From: Planctomycetota bacterium
GTDB lineage: Bacteria; Planctomycetota; UBA1135
Assembly (NCBI GenBank): GCA_002705055.1
Contig: PAHY01000001.1
Location: 1-41,593, forward strand
Length of the DNA stretch: 41,593 nucleotides
Reading direction: 5' to 3'
Both the position numbers and the translations under genes were made by a program. Below, in pieces: positions 14,242 to 23,091 of this stretch. Each line of letters opens with the position of its first letter. Positions within the stretch are counted from its first letter, which is position 1. The notes under the pieces were generated by a model. That model was given only the letters and a program-made list of their open reading frames with translations, was not told the origin of the DNA and ran no database searches.

Positions 14242-16703
14242 CGACTTTCCTCCTTCTCCTCATCGCCACTCTGGCACTCGGCTTCTTCGGCGCGCCCGCT
14301 GTGGGCTGGGCCGGGGGCTACGCGCTGATCCTGATGTGGACCGGCGCCGGGACCACGGCCTGGGTGCTGTTCGGCGCCTTCGTGGTGCTGTTCCTCGCGC
14401 CGCCGGTGCGCCGCACCCTGCTGACCAAGCCGCTCATGGGCTTCCTCAAGAAGGCCGGCATCCTGCCCGCGATCTCGCGCACCGAACGCGAGGCCTTGGA
14501 AGCCGGCACCGTCTGGCTCGAAGGCGAGCTGTTCAGCGGCAAGCCCGAGCTACAGAAGCTGCTCGACGTCGAATCCCCGGAGCTGAATGAAAGCGAGCAG
14601 GCCTTCCTCGACGGTCCGGTCGAGGAGCTGTGCGCGATGACCGACGACTGGGAGGTCTTCCAGAAGCGCGATCTGTCGCCGCAGGTCTGGGCGAAGATGA
14701 AGGAGCTCGGCTTCTTCGGCATGATCATCCCCAAGAAGTACGGCGGCCTCGAACTGTCGGCCAACGCGGTGAGCGCGGTCATCGGCAAGATGTCATCGCG
14801 TTCGATTCCGCTGGGGATCACCGCGATGGTGCCGAACTCGCTCGGCCCCGCCGAACTCCTGGCGCACTACGGCACCGACGCGCAGAAGGACCACTACCTG
14901 CCCAAGCTCGCGACCGGCGAGATCATCCCTTGCTTCGCGCTGACGGAGCCGAACGCCGGCTCGGATGCCGGCGCGATGGAAGCGCGCGGCGTGGTGGTGC
15001 GCAATGATGCCGGTGAGCTGGTGCTGCGACTCAACTGGAAGAAGCGTTACATCACGCTGGCGGCCATCGCCGACGTGATCGGCCTAGCCTTCAAGCTGGA
15101 AGACCCGGACATGCTGCTGGGCGGCGATCCGCACCCCGGCATCACTTGCGCGCTGATTCCGGCGGATGCGCCGGGCATCGTGCGTGGCCGCCAGCACGAT
15201 CCGCTGAACGTCCCCTTCTTCAACAGCCCCTTCGAGGGTCACGATGTCGAGGTGCCGGTCAGCGCGATCATCGGCGGGCCCGAGCGCGCCGGCCAGGGAT
15301 GGCGCATGCTCATGGAACAGCTCGCCGCCGGCCGCGGCATCATGCTGCCGGCGCAGAGCGCGGCCGGCACGAAGGCGATGGCCCGGATCACCGGCGCCTA
15401 TGCCGCGGTCCGCAAGCAGTTCGGTCTGCCGATCGGCAAGTTCGAGGGCATCGCCGAGCCGATGGCCGACATCGGCGCGCGCGCTTATCTGCTCGAAGCG
15501 ACGCGCCGCATCACCGCGGGCGCGCTCGATGGCGGCGCCAAGCCGGCCGTCGTCTCGGCGATTGCGAAGTACAACTTCACCGAGAGCTTCCGCAAATCGA
15601 TCAACGACGCGATGGACATCGTCGGCGGCGCGGGGATCTCGCGCGGCCCGCGCAACCTGATCGCGCACCCTTACTTCGCCGCGCCGATCTCGATCACGGT
15701 GGAAGGCGCCAACATCCTCACGCGCACGCTGATGATCTTCGGCCAAGGGGCGATCCGTTGTCACCCCTATGCCTACCGCGAAATCAGTGCGCTCGAGAAG
15801 GGCGACCTGGTCGAGTTTGATGACGCCTTCTGGGGCCACATCGCGCACATCGTGCGCAACGGCTCGCGCGCGCTGCTGCTCACGCTTTCGCGCGGTCACT
15901 TCGCCAGTTGCCCGATCGAAGGTCCGGCGCGCCGCGACCTGCAGAAGCTGTCTTGGGCTTCGGCCAGCTTCGCGTTCTGGGCAGACGTCGCGATGGGTGT
16001 CTACGGCGGCAACCTGAAGCGCAAGGAAGTCCTGACCGGTCGCTTCAGCGATGTGCTGTCGTGGATGTACCTAGCTTCGGCGACGGTGCGCCGCTTCGAA
16101 GGCGAAGGCCGTCGCGCTGAAGACCTGCCCTTCTACCGCGCCGCGATGGACCTGTGCTGGCAGCAGATGCAGCGCGCTTTCGATGGTATCTATGCCAACC
16201 TCGACGTACCGGGTCTGAGTTGGGCAGTACGCGGGCCGGTGGCTTGGTGGTCGCGCTCGAACAGCCTGGGCAATGGGATCGCCGACGACACCACCGCGCG
16301 AGTTGCTGCAGCCATGCAGACCCCGGGCGAACAGCGCGAGCGCTTGTTCGACATGCTCTACCTTCCGCAGGAACAAGGCGAGGCGGTGTACCGTCTGGAA
16401 ACGGCCTTCCTCGCTTGCGTCGAAGCGGAAGCTGTCCTAGGGAAGATCAAGAAAGCCATGCGCAAACGCGACCTTCCCAAGATGCCCCTGCTCGAAGCGC
16501 TCGAGCCAGCTGCGCGCGCAGGCATCCTGACGATGGCCGAAGTCGAGCAGGTGCGTGCCGCCGAGAAGCTGCGCGCCGATGCGATCGCCGTCGATGGTTT
16601 CTCGCACCGCGATTACGAACGGACGGCTGCGGAAGGTGGCTGGGACGATGACTCGTCCTCACAAGGTGGCTCGATGCCGACTTCGTCGGTACCGGCTGCC
16701 TGA
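14238..16703 (+). CDS. fadE: Acyl-CoA dehydrogenase, FadE-type
   Basis: An 821-residue protein, close to the ~814 residues of E. coli FadE and far longer than ordinary acyl-CoA dehydrogenases. Two N-terminal membrane segments (about residues 3-22 and 33-54) precede a linker and the dehydrogenase core with YGGLELSANAVS, CFALTEPNAGSDAGAME, the FAD-binding helices, and the FadE hallmark VEGANILTRTLMIFGQGAIR. The C-terminal ~280 residues correspond to the FadE-specific DUF1974 region. It carries out the first, FAD-dependent step of beta-oxidation at the membrane and feeds FadI-FadJ encoded earlier in the window. Overlaps tetR by four bases. Confidence 0.95.
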   Translation: MTTFLLLLIATLALGFFGAPAVGWAGGYALILMWTGAGTTAWVLFGAFVVLFLAPPVRRTLLTKPLMGFLKKAGILPAISRTEREALEAGTVWLEGELFSGKPELQKLLDVESPELNESEQAFLDGPVEELCAMTDDWEVFQKRDLSPQVWAKMKELGFFGMIIPKKYGGLELSANAVSAVIGKMSSRSIPLGITAMVPNSLGPAELLAHYGTDAQKDHYLPKLATGEIIPCFALTEPNAGSDAGAMEARGVVVRNDAGELVLRLNWKKRYITLAAIADVIGLAFKLEDPDMLLGGDPHPGITCALIPADAPGIVRGRQHDPLNVPFFNSPFEGHDVEVPVSAIIGGPERAGQGWRMLMEQLAAGRGIMLPAQSAAGTKAMARITGAYAAVRKQFGLPIGKFEGIAEPMADIGARAYLLEATRRITAGALDGGAKPAVVSAIAKYNFTESFRKSINDAMDIVGGAGISRGPRNLIAHPYFAAPISITVEGANILTRTLMIFGQGAIRCHPYAYREISALEKGDLVEFDDAFWGHIAHIVRNGSRALLLTLSRGHFASCPIEGPARRDLQKLSWASASFAFWADVAMGVYGGNLKRKEVLTGRFSDVLSWMYLASATVRRFEGEGRRAEDLPFYRAAMDLCWQQMQRAFDGIYANLDVPGLSWAVRGPVAWWSRSNSLGNGIADDTTARVAAAMQTPGEQRERLFDMLYLPQEQGEAVYRLETAFLACVEAEAVLGKIKKAMRKRDLPKMPLLEALEPAARAGILTMAEVEQVRAAEKLRADAIAVDGFSHRDYERTAAEGGWDDDSSSQGGSMPTSSVPAA

Positions 16704-16735
16704 GGGTGGTAAGAAACACTTCCTTTTCGCTGGGT

Positions 16736-16768
16736 GGCGTCGGTCGACTTCGGTCGGCCGGCGCCTTT
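16736..16768. terminator. Candidate terminator between fadE and the convergent membrane protein gene
   Basis: GGCG (16736-16739) pairs with CGCC (16762-16765) and, inside, GGTCGA pairs with TCGGCC (one G-U) around a CTTCGG loop. Three Ts follow. The stem is interrupted by two small internal bulges. Position between two convergent genes fits a terminator. Confidence 0.42.
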
Positions 16769-16773
16769 GCGAT

Positions 16774-17250
16774 TCAGGCAAGGTCGCGCACGTAGGCCAG
16801 CCAGTCCGGCCAGTCGTGACCGAGCTTGCGCCAAAGGAAGTGCGCGATGCCGCCGATGCCGACCAGCGCAGCGGTCGTGAGCGCCGCCCAGAGCCAGGTG
16901 CGCAGCTGCGGCCGCAGTGCGTGCACCAGGTAGCCGCACAGGAAGGACATCGCGAAGCTCGCCAGCAGATCGACGACGCCGTCGGTCGGCACGAACATCG
17001 GCAGCGGCGCGATCGCCATCATGCCGACGCCGGCGAAGGGGACCAGCAGCCAGTTGGCGGGGCCGTCGAGCAGGCCCAACCAGCCCAGGATCTGACTGAG
17101 AAGCGCGAAGCTCAGCAGGCAGAGGCTGAAGACCGCAAGCCCGAGAAAGGGAGAAGCCCATGGCCGCAGGCGCCGCCAGGCCTCGCGGTCTTGGCGGGCG
17201 ATGCGCTCGCGCAGGATCGGCGAGCGGCGGTCTTTCGGGCGGATGCGCAT
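16774..17250 (-). CDS. Four-helix membrane protein of unknown function
   Basis: A 158-residue protein with a very basic N-terminus (MRIRPKDRRSPILRERIARQ) and about four membrane segments, including FLGLAVFSLCLLSFALLSQI, WLLVPFAGVGMMAIAPLPMF, LLASFAMSFLCGYLVHAL and WAALTTAALVGIGGIAHFLW. The start at 17250 shares its A with the TGA of the upstream gene (TGATG), so translation is coupled. Last of three small membrane proteins after the squalene/phytoene synthase. No family recognised. Confidence 0.75.
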   Translation of the reverse strand: MRIRPKDRRSPILRERIARQDREAWRRLRPWASPFLGLAVFSLCLLSFALLSQILGWLGLLDGPANWLLVPFAGVGMMAIAPLPMFVPTDGVVDLLASFAMSFLCGYLVHALRPQLRTWLWAALTTAALVGIGGIAHFLWRKLGHDWPDWLAYVRDLA

Positions 17251-17645
17251 CAGACGAAATACCCGCCGATTGTGAACCCAGCCCGGCGCAAGGTCCAATA
17301 GCAGAGAAGACTCAGCCCGAAGTAGACGACCATGCCCCGATTCACGCGCTGACCCAAGTGCCAGGTGCTCGGCCAAGCAGAGGTGATGGCGGGGGCGAAG
17401 ACAAGGATCAGGCGGGGTACCGCCGACCAAGTCGAGGTCCAAGTCCACGACTCGGGCGGTGCCCAAGGTTGAATCGCGATGCTGCCCGCGAGCTCCCACC
17501 AGGGGGAGCCCCTCTCTGGAAGGGCGAACACGATGAGGGCGGCGAAGGGCATCGCGCCATAGAGGAAGAGAAAGAAGCCGCCGAGAATCAAGCGATCGGA
17601 GCTGCCCCAGCGGGGAGCCTCGTCCTTGGCGCGCAGTTCACCCAT
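17250..17645 (-). CDS. Small membrane protein, probable duplicate of its upstream neighbour
   Basis: A 131-residue protein with about three membrane segments (LILGGFFLFLYGAMPFAALI near residue 17; a middle segment around LILVFAPAITSAW; and a last one, VVYFGLSLLCYWTLRRAGF). Aromatic loop WWELAGSIAIQPW and the end CYWTLRRAGFTIGGYF have counterparts in the upstream gene product (FWAYVEPFQFPFHSW; LLFYGLFRACGFVVYW), with the same order and spacing, suggesting an old tandem duplication. The ATG lies one base after the upstream stop and overlaps the next gene by one base. Function unknown. Confidence 0.72.
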   Translation of the reverse strand: MGELRAKDEAPRWGSSDRLILGGFFLFLYGAMPFAALIVFALPERGSPWWELAGSIAIQPWAPPESWTWTSTWSAVPRLILVFAPAITSAWPSTWHLGQRVNRGMVVYFGLSLLCYWTLRRAGFTIGGYFV

Positions 17646-17646
17646 G

Positions 17647-18087
17647 TCACATCGTGTCCCAGTACACGACGAAGCCGCAGGCGCGGAACAGGCCATAGAA
17701 GAGCAGGCAGAGCACCGCGTGCACGCCGAGCGTGCGGAAGAAGGGGAAGCGCTCCGCGCCGCGCACCCGCCACAACGCCCAAGTGGGCGGCAGGAACATC
17801 GCGATCAGCGCGAGGGGGATCTGGATGAGCAGCGCGAGGAAGGGGGTGCCGCCGGAGAGGTAGTCGTCCGCGTCGCGCCAACTGTGGAAAGGGAACTGGA
17901 AGGGTTCGACGTAGGCCCAGAAGGGAGCCTCTCCGAGTTCGCCAACGAAGAAGCTCGCGATGCTCAGCAGGAACTGCACGAAGGTCAAGCCGACGAGCAG
18001 GCCCGTCCAGGCCGCCATCGTTTGTCCCGGCATGCGCTGCGCGTGGCGGATCCGATCGGACAGCCGCTGACTACTCTTCACGACCAT
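17647..18087 (-). CDS. Small membrane protein, first of a probable tandem pair
   Basis: A 146-residue protein with about three membrane segments: around residues 28-47 (LLVGLTFVQFLLSIASFFVG), 80-100 (TPFLALLIQIPLALIAMFL) and 120-140 (LGVHAVLCLLFYGLFRACGF). The chosen ATG at 18087 overlaps the end of the squalene/phytoene synthase gene by 17 bases. A start at 18033 (MPGQT) would avoid the overlap and still keep all helices. Sequence pattern parallels the next gene. Co-transcription with the prenyl synthase is likely, so a role in isoprenoid or membrane-lipid handling is possible, but that is context only. Confidence 0.7.
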   Translation of the reverse strand: MVVKSSQRLSDRIRHAQRMPGQTMAAWTGLLVGLTFVQFLLSIASFFVGELGEAPFWAYVEPFQFPFHSWRDADDYLSGGTPFLALLIQIPLALIAMFLPPTWALWRVRGAERFPFFRTLGVHAVLCLLFYGLFRACGFVVYWDTM

Positions 18088-19189
18088 GATCGACGGCAGC
18101 GAGCAGATGCGCCTCGATCGCTTCGGCGCGGCGCAGGGTGCGCTTCTGCGACAGGAAGGCTGGGAAGGCAGACATCAGGGTGCGGAAGGAGGTGCGCGGG
18201 CCGGGCCAGTCGGGGCGGCCGAGGCGGCGGGCGCAGCTGCGGTAGTAGCGATCGCAGAACTCGAGCATGAGCATGGCGGAGGCGCGCGTCAGGCTGAGTC
18301 GGCGGTAGCGCGACTGGCGCAGCATTTCCGTGTACGCAGGAGCGCGCTCGAGTGCGAGGTCAAACATCCGGCTGCGGGCAGCGTGTACCGCCTCGCGCGC
18401 GGGGCGGTCGTCGTCCGTGTCGCCCAGCGGCTCGCGGGGCAGCGCGTGGCCCAGATAGGGCGCCAGGCCGGGGTCGTAGGCGATGCTGCGGGCGAGGTCC
18501 TTTTCCACGTCGCGGGTGACGTTGGCCAGCTGCACGAACTCGCCGACGCGCATGGCGTTGGCGCGCTCGGCCTCGCTCAGCTCGCGGCCCAGAATCAGGC
18601 GCTGCGCGAAGGCCACCGGGTTGCCGAGCACCGCGTGGCAGTAGTGCTCCAACTGTGCTTGGGATTGCAGGCAGCCGGATTGCGCCTCGAACACGCGGCG
18701 CGCCCAGATCATGCCGCCGGCCATGTCGCGCACGAGGTGCAGCACCGCCCAGCGGCTGGCTTCGGGCAGCGTGCGGTAGACGGCATCCACGCGATCGCAG
18801 CACTCGACCAGCAGCAAGTGGGCGCGGTCGCGATGATCGATCGGCTGCGCGCCCTCCAGCGGGGGTGCCGGGTCGAGCGGGCCCGGCTCGCGGCCAAACC
18901 GTCGCGCAAAAGCCAGCAGCAGGCGTCGGCCCTCGGCCTCATCGGGCGCGAGGTCCTCGTAGGTGTCGAGGATCCGGCAGTACAGATAGCCGACCGCCGC
19001 CGCGCGCGCCATGGGCGCCGGCAGCATCGCGATGCAGGCCGAAAAAGTCCGTGCAGCGTGGGGCAGGATGGCCCACAGGAAGCGTTCCGGCGCCCGCGTT
19101 TCGCGTAGCTTGTCGAGGTCGGGCTCGTCCCGGTCGACCCACAAGTCGCGCAGCAGCAGCCACGGCCGTCGCAGCGCGAAAGGCAGCAT
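18071..19189 (-). CDS. Squalene/phytoene synthase family protein
   Basis: A 372-residue head-to-head prenyl synthase. Both Asp-rich magnesium/diphosphate-binding motifs are present: DTYED (D75, D79) inside YLYCRILDTYED, and NVTRDVEKD (D227, D231). VRDMAGGMIWARR and YCHAVLGNPVAF flank them as in the family. It would join two prenyl diphosphates (farnesyl or geranylgeranyl) to squalene or phytoene, the entry to hopanoids, sterols or carotenoids. Which one cannot be told here, because no cyclase or desaturase lies next to it. A TAGAAT six bases before the ATG resembles a -10 element, which would make the transcript leaderless. Upstream gene of a four-gene unit with three membrane proteins. Confidence 0.92.
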   Translation of the reverse strand: MLPFALRRPWLLLRDLWVDRDEPDLDKLRETRAPERFLWAILPHAARTFSACIAMLPAPMARAAAVGYLYCRILDTYEDLAPDEAEGRRLLLAFARRFGREPGPLDPAPPLEGAQPIDHRDRAHLLLVECCDRVDAVYRTLPEASRWAVLHLVRDMAGGMIWARRVFEAQSGCLQSQAQLEHYCHAVLGNPVAFAQRLILGRELSEAERANAMRVGEFVQLANVTRDVEKDLARSIAYDPGLAPYLGHALPREPLGDTDDDRPAREAVHAARSRMFDLALERAPAYTEMLRQSRYRRLSLTRASAMLMLEFCDRYYRSCARRLGRPDWPGPRTSFRTLMSAFPAFLSQKRTLRRAEAIEAHLLAAVDHGREE

Positions 19190-19240
19190 GCGGCGATTCT
19201 AGCGCCGCTCGTCCCCGCCCATTCCGGCTCGCCATCTACC

Positions 19241-20263
19241 GTGCTCTCCGCGCACCCTTCGTTTCGCCCGCATCCGCTGCTGCGTTCCGCGCATCTGATG
19301 ACGATCTTCGGCTCGCAGCTGTCGCGCGGGCTGGGCGAGTTCGCCGCGGCGGCGGAGCAGGTCGAGGTGCCGGTCGACGCGCGCACTCGGATTCTGGCCG
19401 AGGTCAACTGGCAGGCCGATCGCGGCGCGCCGGTGCTGATCATCGTCCACGGGCTGGGCGGCGATGCGCGCCGCAGCTACGTGCTGGGGACCGCGGACAA
19501 GGCCTGGCGCTCCGGCTTCAGCGTGGTGCGGATGAACATGCGCAACAGCGCCGGCACCGAGGCCTGGACGCCGACCCTCTACAACGCCGGGCTGACCGAA
19601 GATCTGGAAGCGACGGTGCACTGGCTGGGTCGCACCGTGCCGGGTGTGCCGCTGGTCTACTGCGGCTATTCGCTTGGCGGTTCGGTGACCCTGAACACGC
19701 TGGCCAAGTGGGGAGAGCGCCTGCCCGAAGGCAGCGCCGGCACCGTGGTCGTTTCGGTACCGCTCGATCTGCACGCCGCCGACCTTGCGCTGCGCCGACC
19801 GGGGATCAATCGGCTGTATGTGAAGTACTTCCTGCGCAGCTTCCGCGCGATGTGGAAGGCCAAGCACGCCGCCTACCCCGAGCTCTATCCGGTCGACGGC
19901 CTCGCCACGGTGCGCAGCGTGCGCGACTTTGACGAACAGTGGACGGGCCCCAACTTCGGCTACTCCGGCGCCGACGAGTACTACAGCGCCGCGCAGGCGG
20001 TCGACAAGCTGGATCAAATCGCGCTGCCCGGGCTGGTGGTTCACGCCGAAGACGACCCCTTCGTGCCGCTCACCCAGCAGGCGCGGCTGGCGTTGGCCGA
20101 CCACCCGACGCTTGAGCTCCTGCTCTCCGACAAGGGCGGGCACGTCGGCTTTCTGGCCCGGCGGCCGCAGGCCGAGGCCGACGGCTGGCGCGACCTCGAC
20201 GGCCGGTGGGCCGAGAATCGGGTGGTGCAAGCGGCGACGCAGTTCCTCAGAATGGAGGGATGA
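19241..20263 (+). CDS. Alpha/beta hydrolase, YheT family
   Basis: A 340-residue alpha/beta hydrolase of the YheT type. The N-terminal HPLLRSAHLMTIF matches the PHLQTI-like region usual in this family. The oxyanion loop HGLGG, nucleophile elbow GYSLGGS (Ser144), acid in HAEDDPFVP (near D272) and His301 in KGGHVGF complete the triad. Family members are carboxylesterases of uncertain substrate. The start is GTG, 51 bases from the divergent squalene/phytoene synthase. Its TGA overlaps the ATG of the next gene (ATGA), and the intervening GGAGG provides that gene's ribosome site. Confidence 0.9.
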   Translation: MLSAHPSFRPHPLLRSAHLMTIFGSQLSRGLGEFAAAAEQVEVPVDARTRILAEVNWQADRGAPVLIIVHGLGGDARRSYVLGTADKAWRSGFSVVRMNMRNSAGTEAWTPTLYNAGLTEDLEATVHWLGRTVPGVPLVYCGYSLGGSVTLNTLAKWGERLPEGSAGTVVVSVPLDLHAADLALRRPGINRLYVKYFLRSFRAMWKAKHAAYPELYPVDGLATVRSVRDFDEQWTGPNFGYSGADEYYSAAQAVDKLDQIALPGLVVHAEDDPFVPLTQQARLALADHPTLELLLSDKGGHVGFLARRPQAEADGWRDLDGRWAENRVVQAATQFLRMEG

Positions 20264-21396
20264 TCTCGACGCTCCTGCTGGCGCTGGCCCCCGCGGTCGC
20301 GCAGGATCCGATCGGCGCGCTGCTCGACGAGTTCGTCGCGGCTGGGCGCGCCCCGGGTATTTCAGTGGCTATCGCCAGCGCCGACGGCAGCCTGACGGCC
20401 TGGACCCGCGGCCACGAAGACCGCGAAGGCGAGCGTCCGCTGCATCCCCATCATCAGCTCATGTCGGGCAGCGTCGGCAAGACCTACTTCGCGGCGCTGG
20501 CGATGCAGCTGATCGACGAAGGCCGGATCGCGGCCGACGACAAGCTGGCGAAGTTCCTGGGCGAGCGCGACTGGTACGCGCGGCTGCCCAACGCCGAAAC
20601 GATCACTTTGGCTTCGCTGATGCGCCACACCAGCGGCATGGTCGATCCGATCGCGATGCCGCAGACCTGGCAGAAACTGGAGGCCGCGCCGACCGCGCCG
20701 TGGGCGGAAGCCGATTGGGTCGAGCTGCTGCTCGATCAGGATCCGCTCTTCCCGGTCGGCGAGAGCTGGGCCTACACCGACGCCAACTATCTGCTGCTGG
20801 GCCTCGCGCTCGAAGAGGTGCTGGAAGAGAGCGTCTACCGCGCGGTGTGGGAGCGCTTCCTGCAGCCGCTGCAGCTGCACGAGACGCGCGCCAATACCTC
20901 GCCGGATCTACCCGGACTCGCCCAAGGCTGGCGAACCTGGGGCCTGCAGCCGGGCGCCGAGGCCAAGCCGGCGATCGTCAACGGCCGCTTCTACATCAAC
21001 CCGCAGATGGAATGGTGTGGCGGTGGCTATCGCAGCACGACTTCCGATCTCGCGCGCTGGGGGGCGGCCCTGTTCGGCGGCCGGGCGATCTCCGCCCAGG
21101 CGCGGCAGCGCATGCTCGAGGCCGCGGTCGACGCCCAGCTCTTCCCCGGGGATCGTTATGGCTACGGCGTCATCGTCTCGCAGACTCCGCAAGGCCCGGC
21201 GCACGGCCACAGCGGCTTCTTCCCCGGCTATCTCACCGAGATGATGTGGTTCCCCAAGCTGGGTGTGTGCATCGCGGTGCAGTTCAACACCGATCAGATG
21301 GCACGGGCCGGGCACCCGCGGCAGATCGTGATGCAGGTCGCGGCGATTCTCGCCGAGGACCAGGCTGACGACGCGGCGCAGGAAGGCGGCGACTAG
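20260..21396 (+). CDS. Exported serine hydrolase, class C beta-lactamase-like
   Basis: A 378-residue protein with a short signal peptide (MISTLLLALAPAVAQ). It has the SxxK motif SVGK (S71, K74), the tyrosine motif YTDANY (Y172; YSN/YSD in relatives) and a C-terminal HSG triad (HGHSGFFPG). These define the beta-lactamase class C / penicillin-binding-protein-like superfamily, which includes esterases and D-amino-acid peptidases; actual beta-lactamase activity is not implied. ATG at 20260 is chosen because GGAGG lies just upstream and it overlaps the YheT stop. The stop overlaps the stop of the convergent glutamate-synthase-like gene through a shared CTAG. Confidence 0.9.
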   Translation: MISTLLLALAPAVAQDPIGALLDEFVAAGRAPGISVAIASADGSLTAWTRGHEDREGERPLHPHHQLMSGSVGKTYFAALAMQLIDEGRIAADDKLAKFLGERDWYARLPNAETITLASLMRHTSGMVDPIAMPQTWQKLEAAPTAPWAEADWVELLLDQDPLFPVGESWAYTDANYLLLGLALEEVLEESVYRAVWERFLQPLQLHETRANTSPDLPGLAQGWRTWGLQPGAEAKPAIVNGRFYINPQMEWCGGGYRSTTSDLARWGAALFGGRAISAQARQRMLEAAVDAQLFPGDRYGYGVIVSQTPQGPAHGHSGFFPGYLTEMMWFPKLGVCIAVQFNTDQMARAGHPRQIVMQVAAILAEDQADDAAQEGGD

Positions 21397-23006
21397 ACGC
21401 CCGCCAGCGGGACCGCCTGCGGCTTGAAGCTGTCCGGCGAGGCGGCCTGCCACCAGGCCTGCCATTCGGCCGGCGCGGCTTCAGGGTCGCGGACCAGCAG
21501 GCCGTCATCGAGGCGCGGGTAGAGCTGGCCGAGGTGCGCGACCTCGTCTTCCTCCACGCGATGGTGCACGTGCTCGGGCTCGATCTCGCGCGGGCTCTGC
21601 AGACCACAGGCCGCGAGCAGCTCAAGGAAGGCGTGGATCGTATTGTGATGAAAGCGCTGCACGCGCAGCGTCTTGTCATCGACATCGAGGCCCTGCACCC
21701 GGGCCGGATCCTGAGTGGCGATGCCCACCGGGCAGTGATTGGTGTTGCAGCGCACGGCCTGAATGCAGCCGAGCGCCATCATCATGCCGCGCGCCGAGTT
21801 GACGACATCGGCGCCGAGCGCGCGGGTGCGGAACAGATCGAAGCCGGTGATGATCTTGCCGGCAGCCACGACTCGGATTTTGTCGCGCAGGCCCACCCCG
21901 CGCAGCGCGTTGTCGACGAAGCTCAGGCCCTCGCGCAGCGGCACGCCGGCGCGGTTGGACAGTTCAAGCGGCGCCGCGCCGGTGCCGCCTTCGGCGCCAT
22001 CGACAGTGATGAAGTCGGGCAGCTCGTCGGCTTCGAGCATCGCCTTGCAGATCGCCAGAAACTCTTCGCGGCGACCGATGCACAGCTTGAAGCCGACCGG
22101 CTTGCCGCCGGACTCGCGGCGCAGCGTGGCGCAGAAGTCGATCAGGCCGCGCGGTGAATCGAAGGCCTTGTGATAAGGGGGCGACAGCACGTCCTTGCCC
22201 AGCGGGACGCCGCGGATCTCGGCGATCTCGGGCGTGACCTTGGCGGCCGGCAGGATGCCGCCGTGCCCCGGCTTGGCGCCCTGCGAGAGCTTTAGCTCGA
22301 TCATTTTGACCTCGGGGCGCTGCGCGTTCGTGCGATAGCGCTCGACGTCGAAGCCGCCGTCGGCAGCGCGCGCGCCGAAGTAGCCCGTGCCCAGCTGCCA
22401 GACCAGATCGCCGCCCTGCAGGTGGTAGGGCGAGATGCCGCCTTCGCCGGTGTTGTGCCAGCAACCGGCCGCCTTGGCGCCGCGATTCAGCGCCATGACC
22501 GCGTGGGTTGACAGCGAACCGAAGCTCATCGCCGAGATGTTCAGATGCGAGGCGAAGTACGGCTGGTCGCAGTGCTCGCCGCCGAAGCGAACCCGCTCTT
22601 CCTCCTCGGCCGGGGTGATCGCCGCGATCGAGTGGGGGATCCACTCATAGCCCGCCCGGTCGACGTCGCGCTGGGTTCCAAAGGGCAGGGTGTCGGTGAC
22701 GTTCTTGGCCCGCTGGTAGACCAGCGAGCGCTGCTCGCGGTTGAAGGGCCGGCCGTCGATGTTGTTCTCGACGAAATACTGCTGGATCTCCGGCCGGATG
22801 CTCTCGAACAGATAACGGCCGTGGGCGATCACCGGGTAGATCCGGCGCAGGCTGCTGCGGCGCTGGGTGATGTCCCACAGACCCAGGAGGATGATCGGGC
22901 CTACGGGAATAAACAATAACCAGGACTTGTCCCAGAAGATCTGATTCAGCAGCAGGATCGTCAACGGCGCCAGAACGGCGAACAGGAGAAAGGCGCGTCG
23001 GACCAC
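21393..23006 (-). CDS. FMN-binding glutamate synthase-like protein (GltB central/FMN domain family)
   Basis: A 537-residue protein with two N-terminal membrane segments (about residues 3-20 and 29-46), then the glutamate synthase FMN barrel: NTGEGGISPYHLQGGDLVWQ, ELKLSQGAKPGHGG, VDGAEGGTGAAPLELSN and the 3Fe-4S cysteine cluster in CIQAVRCNTNHCPVG. It lacks the glutaminase domain of true GltB. Proteins of this stand-alone membrane-anchored type are widespread but their substrate is unproven. The start is GTG; AGGA lies seven bases upstream. Convergent with the serine hydrolase with overlapping stops, so there is no room for a terminator between them. Confidence 0.92.
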   Translation of the reverse strand: MVRRAFLLFAVLAPLTILLLNQIFWDKSWLLFIPVGPIILLGLWDITQRRSSLRRIYPVIAHGRYLFESIRPEIQQYFVENNIDGRPFNREQRSLVYQRAKNVTDTLPFGTQRDVDRAGYEWIPHSIAAITPAEEEERVRFGGEHCDQPYFASHLNISAMSFGSLSTHAVMALNRGAKAAGCWHNTGEGGISPYHLQGGDLVWQLGTGYFGARAADGGFDVERYRTNAQRPEVKMIELKLSQGAKPGHGGILPAAKVTPEIAEIRGVPLGKDVLSPPYHKAFDSPRGLIDFCATLRRESGGKPVGFKLCIGRREEFLAICKAMLEADELPDFITVDGAEGGTGAAPLELSNRAGVPLREGLSFVDNALRGVGLRDKIRVVAAGKIITGFDLFRTRALGADVVNSARGMMMALGCIQAVRCNTNHCPVGIATQDPARVQGLDVDDKTLRVQRFHHNTIHAFLELLAACGLQSPREIEPEHVHHRVEEDEVAHLGQLYPRLDDGLLVRDPEAAPAEWQAWWQAASPDSFKPQAVPLAGV

Positions 23007-23091
23007 GTAGCCATCCTAGACCCGGGCACTAGCCTGGAACCAGGGCTGATTTTTGGCGACCCTCCCCAGCTTGGCCCCGTCCCCCTACAAG

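Noticed and set aside
20260..21396. Antibiotic-resistance beta-lactamase
   Set aside because: The motifs define a broad serine-hydrolase superfamily; YTD instead of YxN and the context give no support for resistance.
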